Made by a program: the position numbers and the translations under genes. From the NCBI GenBank assembly GCA_022072445.1, contig JAJVHV010000016.1:1-64000 (forward strand): a stretch of 64,000 bases of DNA, in the 5' to 3' direction. Each line of letters begins with the position of its first letter. Positions within the stretch are counted from its first letter, which is position 1. The stretch comes from Phycisphaerae bacterium (GTDB lineage: Bacteria > Planctomycetota > Phycisphaerae > UBA1845 > Fen-1342). Of this stretch, positions 55,066 through 62,698 are shown piece by piece. The notes under the pieces were generated by a model that was not told the DNA's origin, searched no databases, and worked only from the letters and a program-made list of their open reading frames with translations.

Positions 55066-55242
55066 TTATCTGATACTCGAAACTGTTGCCGGTGGGTCGG
55101 ATTCACGTCATCGTTATCGGCGGAGTGCGCGATTCGGCCGGAGTGAACGGCGGTGCGCGCGCCGCTCGCCGGGAAGAACTGTTTCAGCGGGGTTTCGGCG
55201 GGCAAGCCGCGACGCGTGACCGCGTTGTCGGGGGCGGCTGCT

Positions 55243-55992
55243 CTACAGTTCGTTCTGGGACGAGTGTGAGTCGTCGCGGGCCAGCACGTAGATGGTCCAG
55301 GGCGGGATGGTGCGCTCGGTGTTCCAGGCGCAGGGCTCGCCGGGGCGGCCGAGGGGGCGATGGACGTTGAGGACGTGCAGGCGTGCCTGCGCGTACGTGT
55401 CGCGATAGGCGGCTTCGGGCCAGAGAATGTCGACCGCGGGGCGGTGGTCGTCCAGCGCCGTGTTAATGATGCGAACCTCATCGCCGGCGCGGGCGCTGCG
55501 GTTCTCCGGGAAGTCTCTCGTGCTGAAGGAGGCCCACTCGTGCCAGTAGATCTCCGGCGAGGAGACGAGGTTGATCAGCCGCCCGCGCGGCGCGAGCAGG
55601 CGGTGAAACTCGCGGAAGAGCGCGACCTTTCTTGCTGGGCCCGGCACGTTGTCGAACGTGAACGCCGAAAGAATCAGGTCGAAGCCGGCGTCGGGGAACT
55701 GGCGCAGGTCGTCGTCGGCGATCAGCCGGTAGTCGCCGGTGGGGTCGCCGGCGTGTGCGCGGCGGACCATTTCGGCGGCGATGTCGACGCCGACCGTCTC
55801 GAAGCCGTGCGCCGTCAGGAAGCGCGTGGAGCGTCCGGTGCCGCAGCCGAAGTCGAGCGCTCGGCGACCGCTGACGTGTCGGGCGAGCAGGTCGGGCAGG
55901 TCGCGAAACGCGAGGTAATAGGTGCCGGGATACTCAAGCTTTGCATAGGCGGCGGCGTAGGCGTCGTCGTCATAGCAGTTGTGGAAATCCAT
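55243..55992 (-). CDS. Class I SAM-dependent methyltransferase
   Basis: A 249-residue methyltransferase. Motif I is ALDFGCGTGRSTRFLTAHG, the acidic loop is VGVDIAAEMVRRA, motif II/III is LILSAFTFDNVPG, and LLAPRGRLINLVSSPE follows. The first residues (DFHNCYDDDAYAAAYAKLEY) are typical of small-molecule methyltransferases. It sits between the esterase (40 bp) and glycosyltransferase (177 bp) genes on the same strand, so it may modify a sugar or glycan intermediate; that link is inference. Confidence 0.82.
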   Translation of the reverse strand: MDFHNCYDDDAYAAAYAKLEYPGTYYLAFRDLPDLLARHVSGRRALDFGCGTGRSTRFLTAHGFETVGVDIAAEMVRRAHAGDPTGDYRLIADDDLRQFPDAGFDLILSAFTFDNVPGPARKVALFREFHRLLAPRGRLINLVSSPEIYWHEWASFSTRDFPENRSARAGDEVRIINTALDDHRPAVDILWPEAAYRDTYAQARLHVLNVHRPLGRPGEPCAWNTERTIPPWTIYVLARDDSHSSQNEL

Positions 55993-56032
55993 GTCTCACC
56001 GGTCGGCGCGGCATCACGCCCGGCAACCGTGA

Positions 56033-56899
56033 TCAGGGCGGCGGGCGGTTTCCGGCGTCCGCCGACTCCGGCTGCGCGTGCTCCTTGAAGAAGCGCGCGA
56101 TCAGCGGCGGCGCGGCGGAGGGAAACTTGTGCGTTCCGTCATGGATGTACGTTACCAGCGGGGTGCCGGTTCGTGAGGGATAGAGCGTGCAGTCGGACGC
56201 CCACGGTTCACCGTTGTCGTTGCAGCCGTTCAATTCCTTGACGGCGGCGATGGTCTGTTCCTGGCGCTCGAACTTGACGAGCTCATCGTTCATTCCGGCG
56301 ATGTGCATCGCGGGGCGGGGTTTGAGGTCGCCGACGCGCAGGGTGAACGCGCCCGACGGTGCGAAAGCGGCGAATGCGTCTGGCCGTTCGCGCCACAGGA
56401 GATACGTGAATCCGCCGCCGTTGGAGTGCCCCATCGCGTAGATGCGTCGGCGGTCGATCTTGTACTCCTTACCGAGCGTGGCGAGTACGGCGTCGAAGAA
56501 CTTGAGGTCGCGGTCGTTCTGCAGGCCGGCGCGGCTCTGCCAGCCGTTGCGCTTTCCTTCGGGGTCGGTCAGGAGGCCGGGGGTGGGCAGACCCTCCATG
56601 TAGACGACGATGGCCTCGGGCCAGACGGCGTGCATGCGGAAGGAGCGCGAGGCCTGGCGGGCGCTGCCGCCATGGCCGTGGAATGCGAACAGGACGGGTG
56701 TATCGGACTGCGAGGCGGCCGGCGGGACGTGGAGCAGGGCGATGCGCTCCTGCTCCTCAATCGTCCAGGCGCGGCGCTCGAGCGGCGGGGCTCGCCGCAC
56801 GCGAATCTGTTCGGCGGCGGCGGGCGATGGTGCGGGCGTGGCCGGGAGGGGTGCCGCGGAAGCCAGAAGCAGCAGGGTCCAGTACGTGGTCCAGGACAT
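56033..56899 (-). CDS. Exported esterase of the PHB depolymerase/feruloyl esterase type
   Basis: A 288-residue secreted alpha/beta hydrolase. The signal peptide is YWTLLLLASAAPLPATPA. The oxyanion region is LFAFHGHGGSARQASRSF, the nucleophile elbow is YAMGHSNGGGFTYLLW (Ser of GHSNGG), and a catalytic His is likely in YIHDGTHKFPSA. The group includes LpqC-like polyhydroxybutyrate depolymerases and feruloyl or acetylxylan esterases; the substrate is unresolved. The start ATG at 56899 follows TTGGAGCG. Same strand as the TlpA fusion upstream and the methyltransferase downstream. Confidence 0.85.
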   Translation of the reverse strand: MSWTTYWTLLLLASAAPLPATPAPSPAAAEQIRVRRAPPLERRAWTIEEQERIALLHVPPAASQSDTPVLFAFHGHGGSARQASRSFRMHAVWPEAIVVYMEGLPTPGLLTDPEGKRNGWQSRAGLQNDRDLKFFDAVLATLGKEYKIDRRRIYAMGHSNGGGFTYLLWRERPDAFAAFAPSGAFTLRVGDLKPRPAMHIAGMNDELVKFERQEQTIAAVKELNGCNDNGEPWASDCTLYPSRTGTPLVTYIHDGTHKFPSAAPPLIARFFKEHAQPESADAGNRPPP

Positions 56900-57020
56900 T
56901 CATCACGCTCCAATGAGTTTATCGGTTGCCGTGGGCAGAACGATCCAGATCGCGAGATATTGCCCGTATCGAGCTCGAGTCGGCGTCGTTCTGACGGCGG
57001 ACGCCGACGCCCTGGCGGGT

Positions 57021-58991
57021 CTAGTCCTGAATGCCCAGCTTGCGTAAATGCCGGGCCAGCGCGGTGCTTGCGGGGTCGTAGCCGACCCAGGCGTCCAGGA
57101 TGCGGCCGTCGCGGTCGATGAGGTAGCTGGTCGGCACGGCCCGGCTCCTGTACGTTTCAAGCTGCATCGTCATCGCCGCTTGCGACGTGTCGACGACACA
57201 GGGGAAATTCGCGGCGTTCGTTTTCATCAGGTTGTTGACGAGCTCGGGCCGATCGGAGGCGTCGAATCCGAGCACGACCAGTCCCTTGGCGGCGTATTTC
57301 TCGTGCAGCTTCTGGAGGTATGGCAGCTCCTCACGGCAGGGAGGACAGCCGACGCGCCAGAACACGAGCAGGACGACCTTTCCGCGCAGGTCGGAAAGCT
57401 TGAGGCGCTTGCCATCGGCGAGCGACGATTCGAACTCGGGCGCTGGCGTGCCGGTTTTGAGCAGCTCGGTCTGCGCCTCGGGCAGGTACCACTGCTTCCA
57501 ATCGGGGCCCGGCTGCCAGACGAAACGCTCATCGGAAATCTCGCCGTTGATCGTGACCTCGGTCCAATCCTCGTCCTTGACGATGTCGTTGCTGACGTGG
57601 ATGGTCTCGCGCAGCCGGCGCGGCAGGTGATCGCGCTGCGCGAGCCACAGCTTCCAGACGCGCTGCCCGTTCATGTAGCTGAGCTCGATCACGTCGCATG
57701 GTTCGTCGCGGACGGGCTCGACGCCGCGGGCGGCGACGCCGTCGAGGTAGGGCTGGAGGCTGTCGGTGTAGCCGTGGAAGGTGCTGGGGTTGACGATGGT
57801 CATGATGATTCCGGCGCCCAGAAGGGTGGATCGATGGCTGATCGAGTGGTGGGCGGGGGGCGTCGGCTCGCTAAAGTAGACCTTGTCGCGCGACTGGCGA
57901 TAGGCGACGGCGTCCTCGTCGTTGAAGCGCGGGCGACCCTGCGGCCAGAAAATCCACAGGTTTTCGCCGTCGCCGACCATCACGCCGGCGGCTGCGCCGG
58001 CGAACGCGGTCGTTTCCATTCGGAAGTGGTTGGGTTTCTTGAGCCACAGGCGATAGGTGCAGCGGCCGATCGGCATGCCTCCTGACTCGCAGCGATAACT
58101 GCACGTGACAGAGAGCGATTGGGCGGCGCGCAGCGCCGCGACCATGCCGTCGTAGAGCGCGTGTGCGGCGGGCTCGTCCCGGATCGGCGGGGTGGCGGCC
58201 GGTTCGGCCGGCTTGCCCTTCGCGTGCTCGGCCTTGGCGGCGGCGAGGCTGAAACGCTCGTCGGGGATATCCACGTTGAACTCGACCTTGTCGACGGTGG
58301 TCGTGGATTCGCTGCCCGTCAGACAATCCCGCTGCACGGTCGTGTGTGCGACGAGCAAGCCGTTGACCGGCCGGTAGTCGCTGAACCTCGTTTCGTTCTC
58401 GGCCGGCTCGCCGTGGAACAGCCGCCGCGACACGACCTTTGCCGGCAGGAAGGACTGCGCGTCGATCAGGTAGTCGTCGCGCTCACCTTCCGCGGCTCCC
58501 TTGAGCAGCACGCGGAGCTTGTAGGCCGGCTTGCCGTTCGGGTCTTCGCGGCCGAGGAGCTCGACGCGGTGGCCCTTTTTGGCGTAATCGACGAGCGGTC
58601 CATCGGCATCGACCTGAACGCTCATCGCCGTCGCGAGATCGGCTGGCAGCTCCTGCGGCTGGGCACCCAGCGCGGGCATGATGTGCCACCAGGTGCGGCC
58701 GTCAAAGGCATAGACGATCCGGGCGCGGCTTTCGGGCGGAGTGCTCTCGGTGCGAAAGCGGTCGGGCCGCTTCCACTCGGTGACCCAGCGCGACTCGCCG
58801 ATCTCGCTCGTGCTCCTGCCCGACATGCGGAACGAGTGGCGGGCGGCGAACTTCTCCGCGCCGCCCATGGCGGTGACGTAGCCCGCGATGACTTCGTCGG
58901 CGGTTCTGGGGTCGTCGTTGGGTGTCGCGGTGGCGGGTGAATTGCTGCACAGCAGCAGCGCGAGCGATGTGCACAGGGGTCGGATGGCCAT
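57021..58991 (-). CDS. Exported lipoprotein-localisation-like protein fused to a TlpA thioredoxin domain
   Basis: A 656-residue protein. The start at 58991 (after TGGAGG) gives a signal peptide (MAIRPLCTSLALLLCSNSPA). Residues ~30-245 (ADEVIAGYVTAMGGAEKFA) and ~265-490 resemble two LolA/DUF2092-like beta-sheet domains, which can bind lipid or lipoprotein acyl chains. Residues ~505-656 are a TlpA/ResA-like thioredoxin domain: GTPAPEFESSLADGKRLKLS, active site FWRVGCPPCREELPY, and cis-Pro region RAVPTSYLIDRDG. It is likely a periplasmic thiol-disulfide oxidoreductase with a lipid-sensing or scaffold part. It is followed by the esterase gene 121 bp later. Confidence 0.82.
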   Translation of the reverse strand: MAIRPLCTSLALLLCSNSPATATPNDDPRTADEVIAGYVTAMGGAEKFAARHSFRMSGRSTSEIGESRWVTEWKRPDRFRTESTPPESRARIVYAFDGRTWWHIMPALGAQPQELPADLATAMSVQVDADGPLVDYAKKGHRVELLGREDPNGKPAYKLRVLLKGAAEGERDDYLIDAQSFLPAKVVSRRLFHGEPAENETRFSDYRPVNGLLVAHTTVQRDCLTGSESTTTVDKVEFNVDIPDERFSLAAAKAEHAKGKPAEPAATPPIRDEPAAHALYDGMVAALRAAQSLSVTCSYRCESGGMPIGRCTYRLWLKKPNHFRMETTAFAGAAAGVMVGDGENLWIFWPQGRPRFNDEDAVAYRQSRDKVYFSEPTPPAHHSISHRSTLLGAGIIMTIVNPSTFHGYTDSLQPYLDGVAARGVEPVRDEPCDVIELSYMNGQRVWKLWLAQRDHLPRRLRETIHVSNDIVKDEDWTEVTINGEISDERFVWQPGPDWKQWYLPEAQTELLKTGTPAPEFESSLADGKRLKLSDLRGKVVLLVFWRVGCPPCREELPYLQKLHEKYAAKGLVVLGFDASDRPELVNNLMKTNAANFPCVVDTSQAAMTMQLETYRSRAVPTSYLIDRDGRILDAWVGYDPASTALARHLRKLGIQD

Positions 58992-59085
58992 GGTACAAAC
59001 CTCCAGGTCGGCGCAGACGGAATCGCGCCGCAAGAGTTTATCGGGCAATCCGCATACCAGCCGGGGGGCAAACTGTTCAGACGGC

Positions 59086-59397
59086 ATGGTGTCGTGCGGC
59101 GGCCTGATGCACAAGCCGCCGCGGTGTGGTATCAACATGCCGGGCATGGACGGATTCGAGCTGCTCGAGCGGATGCGCGGCGACGAGCCGCTGAGCCGCG
59201 TCGCGGTGGTCATGTGCACCGGGTCCGAGTACGAGAAGGACAGGGAGCGGGCGCGGGCGCTGGGCACCGTTGGGTATCTGGTGAAGCCGCCTCAATTCGA
59301 CGAACTCAGGCCGCTGCTGGAGCATGTGCCGGCGCTGCACTTGAGTCGCGAGGACGGCGGCTATGCGCTGCGGCGGGCTGCGCGCGTGGGGAAGTAG
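59086..59397 (+). pseudogene. Remnant of a response-regulator receiver domain
   Basis: A 103-residue frame whose recognisable part starts at GINMPGMDGFELLERMRGD. That is the second half of a CheY-like domain, with the conserved Ser/Thr region VVMCTGSEYEK and the signal-transmission Lys in GYLVKPPQFDEL. The first ~50 residues, including the Asp-Asp pocket, are missing, and the phospho-acceptor Asp position before INMPG is Gly (GGT). No upstream frame supplies the rest. It is best read as a decayed, non-phosphorylatable receiver. Confidence 0.7.
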
Positions 59398-59461
59398 AAC
59401 CGAGGCCGAGTGCCCGGGCGAGGGACTGCGGCGCCAGGCGCGTGTGCCGCGCGGGCGAGTC

Positions 59462-59481
59462 CTGACGTCCGCACGTCAGGC
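59462..59481. repeat. Hairpin just upstream of the SDR gene
   Basis: CCTGACGT/ACGTCAGG forms a perfect 8-bp stem with loop CCGC, 18 bp before the ATG at 59500. It could be a terminator of upstream transcription or a leader hairpin. Confidence 0.45.
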
Positions 59482-59499
59482 GAAGTATGATCGATTGCG

Positions 59500-60438
59500 A
59501 TGAAGACGGTCGCGATCACCGGTGCGTTTGGCTATTCAGGAAGCGCGATCGCGGAATTGCTTTTGGCGCGCGGCGATCGTGTGCGCACGCTGACCAACTC
59601 CCCCAATCGACCGCACCCGTTTGGCCAGACGATCGAGGTGCATCCGCTGGCGTTTGATGATCCGCCGCTGCTGGTCGCGGCGCTGCGGGGCTGCGATGTT
59701 CTGGTAAACACCTATTGGGTGCGGTTCAAGCATCGGCTCTTTTCGTTCGAACAGGCGGTGCGCAATACGCAAAGGCTGCTGGCGGCGGCGCGGGACGCCG
59801 GAGTTGAGCGCATCGTCCACACGAGCATTCTGAAACCCGAAGAGGGCGCTGGTCTGGCCTACTACGAGGGAAAGCTGCGGCTCGAGAAGGATCTGGAGGC
59901 GGGGGGTGTTTCGCATGCCGTCCTGCGGCCCGGCGTGCTGTTCGGCCGCGGCGACATTCTGGTTAACAACATCACGTGGGTGCTTCGGCACATGCCGATT
60001 TTTGGCGTTTTCGGCGACGGGGATTATTCGCTGGCGCCGTTGCACGTGGAGGACTTTGCCGCGATCGCGGTCCGCGCCATTGACGCCGAGCCGGGGTTGC
60101 CACGAGTCATTGACTGTCACGGTCCGCAGACGTTCGCGTACCGCGAACTGGTGCGGCAGCTCGCCGGGATTATCGGCGTGCGCCGGCCGATCGTCGGCGT
60201 CAGCCCCGGGTTGGGGCTTCTGGTGAGCAAGCTGCTCAATCCGCTTGTCGGCGACGTCATCATCACGCGCGAAGAGATCGAAGGGCTGATGCGCGGCCTG
60301 CTTTGGTCGGCGGCTCCGTCGCTGGGAACAACACAGCTCACGCTGTGGGCCCGCGCCGAGCGCGACTCACTCGGGCGCCGCTACGCCAGCGAGGTCGGCC
60401 GTCGGGTGAAGCGTGACGTCGCATATGAGCAGATCTGA
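59500..60438 (+). CDS. Atypical short-chain dehydrogenase/epimerase-like NAD(P)-binding protein
   Basis: A 312-residue Rossmann protein of the NmrA-like/atypical SDR group. The dinucleotide-binding motif is VAITGAFGYSGSAIAELLL at residues 4-22. GCDVLVNTYWVRF, IVHTSILKPEEG and YYEGKLRLEKDLE mark the core, with Tyr/Lys in YYEGK as a possible degenerate active site. LRPGVLFGRGDILVNNI follows. There is no signal peptide. It could act on a quinone-side or sugar-nucleotide substrate; the function is unassigned. The gene stands alone upstream of the metal-efflux cluster. Confidence 0.78.
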   Translation: MKTVAITGAFGYSGSAIAELLLARGDRVRTLTNSPNRPHPFGQTIEVHPLAFDDPPLLVAALRGCDVLVNTYWVRFKHRLFSFEQAVRNTQRLLAAARDAGVERIVHTSILKPEEGAGLAYYEGKLRLEKDLEAGGVSHAVLRPGVLFGRGDILVNNITWVLRHMPIFGVFGDGDYSLAPLHVEDFAAIAVRAIDAEPGLPRVIDCHGPQTFAYRELVRQLAGIIGVRRPIVGVSPGLGLLVSKLLNPLVGDVIITREEIEGLMRGLLWSAAPSLGTTQLTLWARAERDSLGRRYASEVGRRVKRDVAYEQI

Positions 60439-60509
60439 ACGTCAGCCGGTGCGGCGGTGAAGGCGCTTGGGTTCCTGTGAGACGCGCCGGGCCGACGCAA
60501 TGACGAGCT

Positions 60510-60526
60510 CCGTCGCATCGCGACGG
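60510..60526. terminator. Hairpin downstream of the SDR gene
   Basis: A perfect 7-bp stem, CCGTCGC/GCGACGG, with loop ATC lies 72 bp past the SDR stop. It has no T tract. Confidence 0.3.
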
Positions 60527-60636
60527 ACCACTCGCACGCGCTCGTTCGATTGGAAAGCGCGGCTGCGCTCGCCCGGCTCGGCGCAGCGACAGCCTCCTGG
60601 CTTGACGAGCGGCCACTCCCGGCCGATAGTGAGAGG

Positions 60637-61017
60637 ATGGTGTCGCGACTGATTGCCCTCGTCGGATGCGTTTTGCTGGCCGCTTCCCCGGCCATCAACG
60701 CGGTGCGCATAGCCGATCATGCGCGCGAACATGCCGATGCGGAGTCCGGACATTCACATGGTCACGGGGATACGCCGCACCACCAGCATGAGTCCGACGG
60801 CGACCCGGTGCCCGCCTCGCACCGGTTGGCTGACCACGCGATTCGGCTTCCGCACAGCAGTTCGGACCCGGCGTCTCTCGTAAGCGTTGAGCTGGCGCCA
60901 GTCGCGCAAGCGTTCGCAGATTGGCCCATTCCCAGCATTTCACTCGTGCCGGGACCGCTCAGCTTCCATGAGCCGCCCGGACCTTCCCCCGGCCACGTCC
61001 TGCCGCTTCGAATTTGA
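60637..61017 (+). CDS. Small exported histidine-rich protein of a metal-efflux locus
   Basis: A 126-residue protein with an N-terminal hydrophobic export signal (LIALVGCVLLAASPAINA) and a His-rich segment at ~residues 35-70 (HSHGHGDTPHHQHE) suited to bind Ni, Co, Zn or Cu ions. The rest is Pro-rich with no known domain. It sits 158 bp upstream of a TolC-type lipoprotein and an RND adaptor on the same strand, so a periplasmic metal-binding role in efflux is likely. The start at 60637 lies directly after GAGAGG; a slightly different start is possible. Confidence 0.6.
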   Translation: MVSRLIALVGCVLLAASPAINAVRIADHAREHADAESGHSHGHGDTPHHQHESDGDPVPASHRLADHAIRLPHSSSDPASLVSVELAPVAQAFADWPIPSISLVPGPLSFHEPPGPSPGHVLPLRI

Positions 61018-61174
61018 TCTGATTCCATCGCTGCATTTCGACGCCGCGCGAGAGTCCGCGCGGGTCGATGTGCGTGCGTTTCTGCGTTTCGGATGAATCT
61101 GACGCAGTCTGCGCGGATGCGGTGCGCCTCGCCGTGAAGGCAGGGCTCGGGTCTGGGGTATGGAACCAGAGCGG

Positions 61175-62698
61175 ATGAAAGCAATTCTGATTATCGCGAC
61201 GGCATTGATGCTGGTCGCTTTGGTTGGCTGCGCGACCGTCAATCCGCGCGCGGATTACGACCGCGCTGCACGCGACGTTGGTCGCGCCGTCGGGACTGAC
61301 GTCCTCTACCGCCCCGATGATGCACACGGAAACGAATGCCGCGTCACCGAACTGCTCGACGGAGGGCTGAGTGCGGATGAGGCGGTTCAGGTCGCGCTGC
61401 TGAACAACCCGCGGTTGCAGGCGGCGCTCTTCAAGCTGGGAATCAGCCGAGCCGACGTTGTGCAGTCCGGCCTGTTCTCGAACCCCACGCTGGCGGTTTC
61501 GGTGAGATGGCCGGATGGCGGCGGACTGACCAACCTCCAGGCCGGGCTGGCACAGAACATCGCTGAGCTGTGGCAGATTCCATATCGGCAGAAGGCCGCC
61601 GAGCGGGATCTGGATCGAACCGTTCTTGACGTGGCGCGCGAGGCCAGCGTGTTGGCGTTGGATGCCCGCACGGCGTATTGGCGGTCCGTGCGAGCGCATC
61701 GCGAGCACGAACTCGCGCGCGAAAATCTGGAACTCGCTCAGAAACTGCATCAACTGGCGATCTCGCGCCGCGACGCAGGTGCAGGCAGCGACGTCGACGT
61801 GAATCTCGCCGAATCACAGCTCATGGGCGCCGAGTTGAAGCTCCGCAACGCCGCCTTGGCCACCGTCGAAGCGTCGGCCGCGCTCGCAACTCGTCTGGGA
61901 ATCAAGACGCCGCCGGGCGACCTCGTGCTTTCGGATTCGCTGGCCGAGCCGACGACGTGGATGCTGACGCCCGCGCAGGTCATCACCGCCGCGATGGCGG
62001 ATCGGTTGGATGTGCAAGCAACCAGAATGTCCGCGGACGGCGCCCGCGCGCGCGTTGAACTTGAAAAGTCGCGGTTCCTGCGTTCGCTTGAGCTTGGGGT
62101 GTCCACCGAGCGAAGTGCCCGGAATAGCCGCGGCGACCGAAACTGGCTGGCAGACACGGCGTTCGCCTCCGCGCAGGCCGGACAACTCACGCCGCCATCG
62201 CTTCAGCCGCGCGAGCCCGAGTCCACGGATTGGGTCATCGGGCCGGAGCTGGGTGTCGAACTGCCTTTGTTCGATCAGAACCAGGCGCAGATCGCCAAAG
62301 CGGAATACGTCCACCAGCAGGCGCTGAAGGTGCTCGACGCACTGGAGCGCGAGCTGGCACAAGAAGCGTACGTCGCGTGCGAACGCGCGACGACGGCTGC
62401 GGGGAACGCCCGGTTTTACAAAGAGAAGGTCTTGCCGCTCCGGGAGACCGGATTGTCGCTCGCGCAGGGTGCGTACACCGCGGGCCGGGCGACGCTGCTG
62501 TCGGTTCAGGAAGCCCAGCGGCTGCTGCTCGAAGCCCGGGCGGGTTACGTCGAAGCGCTCACGAGTCACACGCTGGCCATTGTCGAACTCGAGCGCGTCG
62601 CGGGCCGACCCTTTCAGAAACTGCTCGAATCAGCGGCGAGCATGCCGGTCAGCCCGCGCAGTAGTAGCGCGGCCTCGCAGCCCGCGGAGGATGAATAA
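61175..62698 (+). CDS. TolC-family outer membrane efflux lipoprotein
   Basis: A 507-residue protein forming the outer-membrane channel of a tripartite efflux pump. The signal with lipobox is KAILIIATALMLVALVGC. Two outer membrane efflux protein repeats follow: LNNPRLQAALFKLGISRADV near residues 80-100 begins the first, and FDQNQAQIAKAEYVHQQAL near 365-385 the second, with long helices (AREASVLALDARTAYWRSV). The CusC/CzcC type is favoured by the metal-efflux neighbours. The alternative ATG at 61160 is five codons upstream. The stop overlaps the ATG of the adaptor gene (TAATG). Confidence 0.88.
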   Translation: MKAILIIATALMLVALVGCATVNPRADYDRAARDVGRAVGTDVLYRPDDAHGNECRVTELLDGGLSADEAVQVALLNNPRLQAALFKLGISRADVVQSGLFSNPTLAVSVRWPDGGGLTNLQAGLAQNIAELWQIPYRQKAAERDLDRTVLDVAREASVLALDARTAYWRSVRAHREHELARENLELAQKLHQLAISRRDAGAGSDVDVNLAESQLMGAELKLRNAALATVEASAALATRLGIKTPPGDLVLSDSLAEPTTWMLTPAQVITAAMADRLDVQATRMSADGARARVELEKSRFLRSLELGVSTERSARNSRGDRNWLADTAFASAQAGQLTPPSLQPREPESTDWVIGPELGVELPLFDQNQAQIAKAEYVHQQALKVLDALERELAQEAYVACERATTAAGNARFYKEKVLPLRETGLSLAQGAYTAGRATLLSVQEAQRLLLEARAGYVEALTSHTLAIVELERVAGRPFQKLLESAASMPVSPRSSSAASQPAEDE

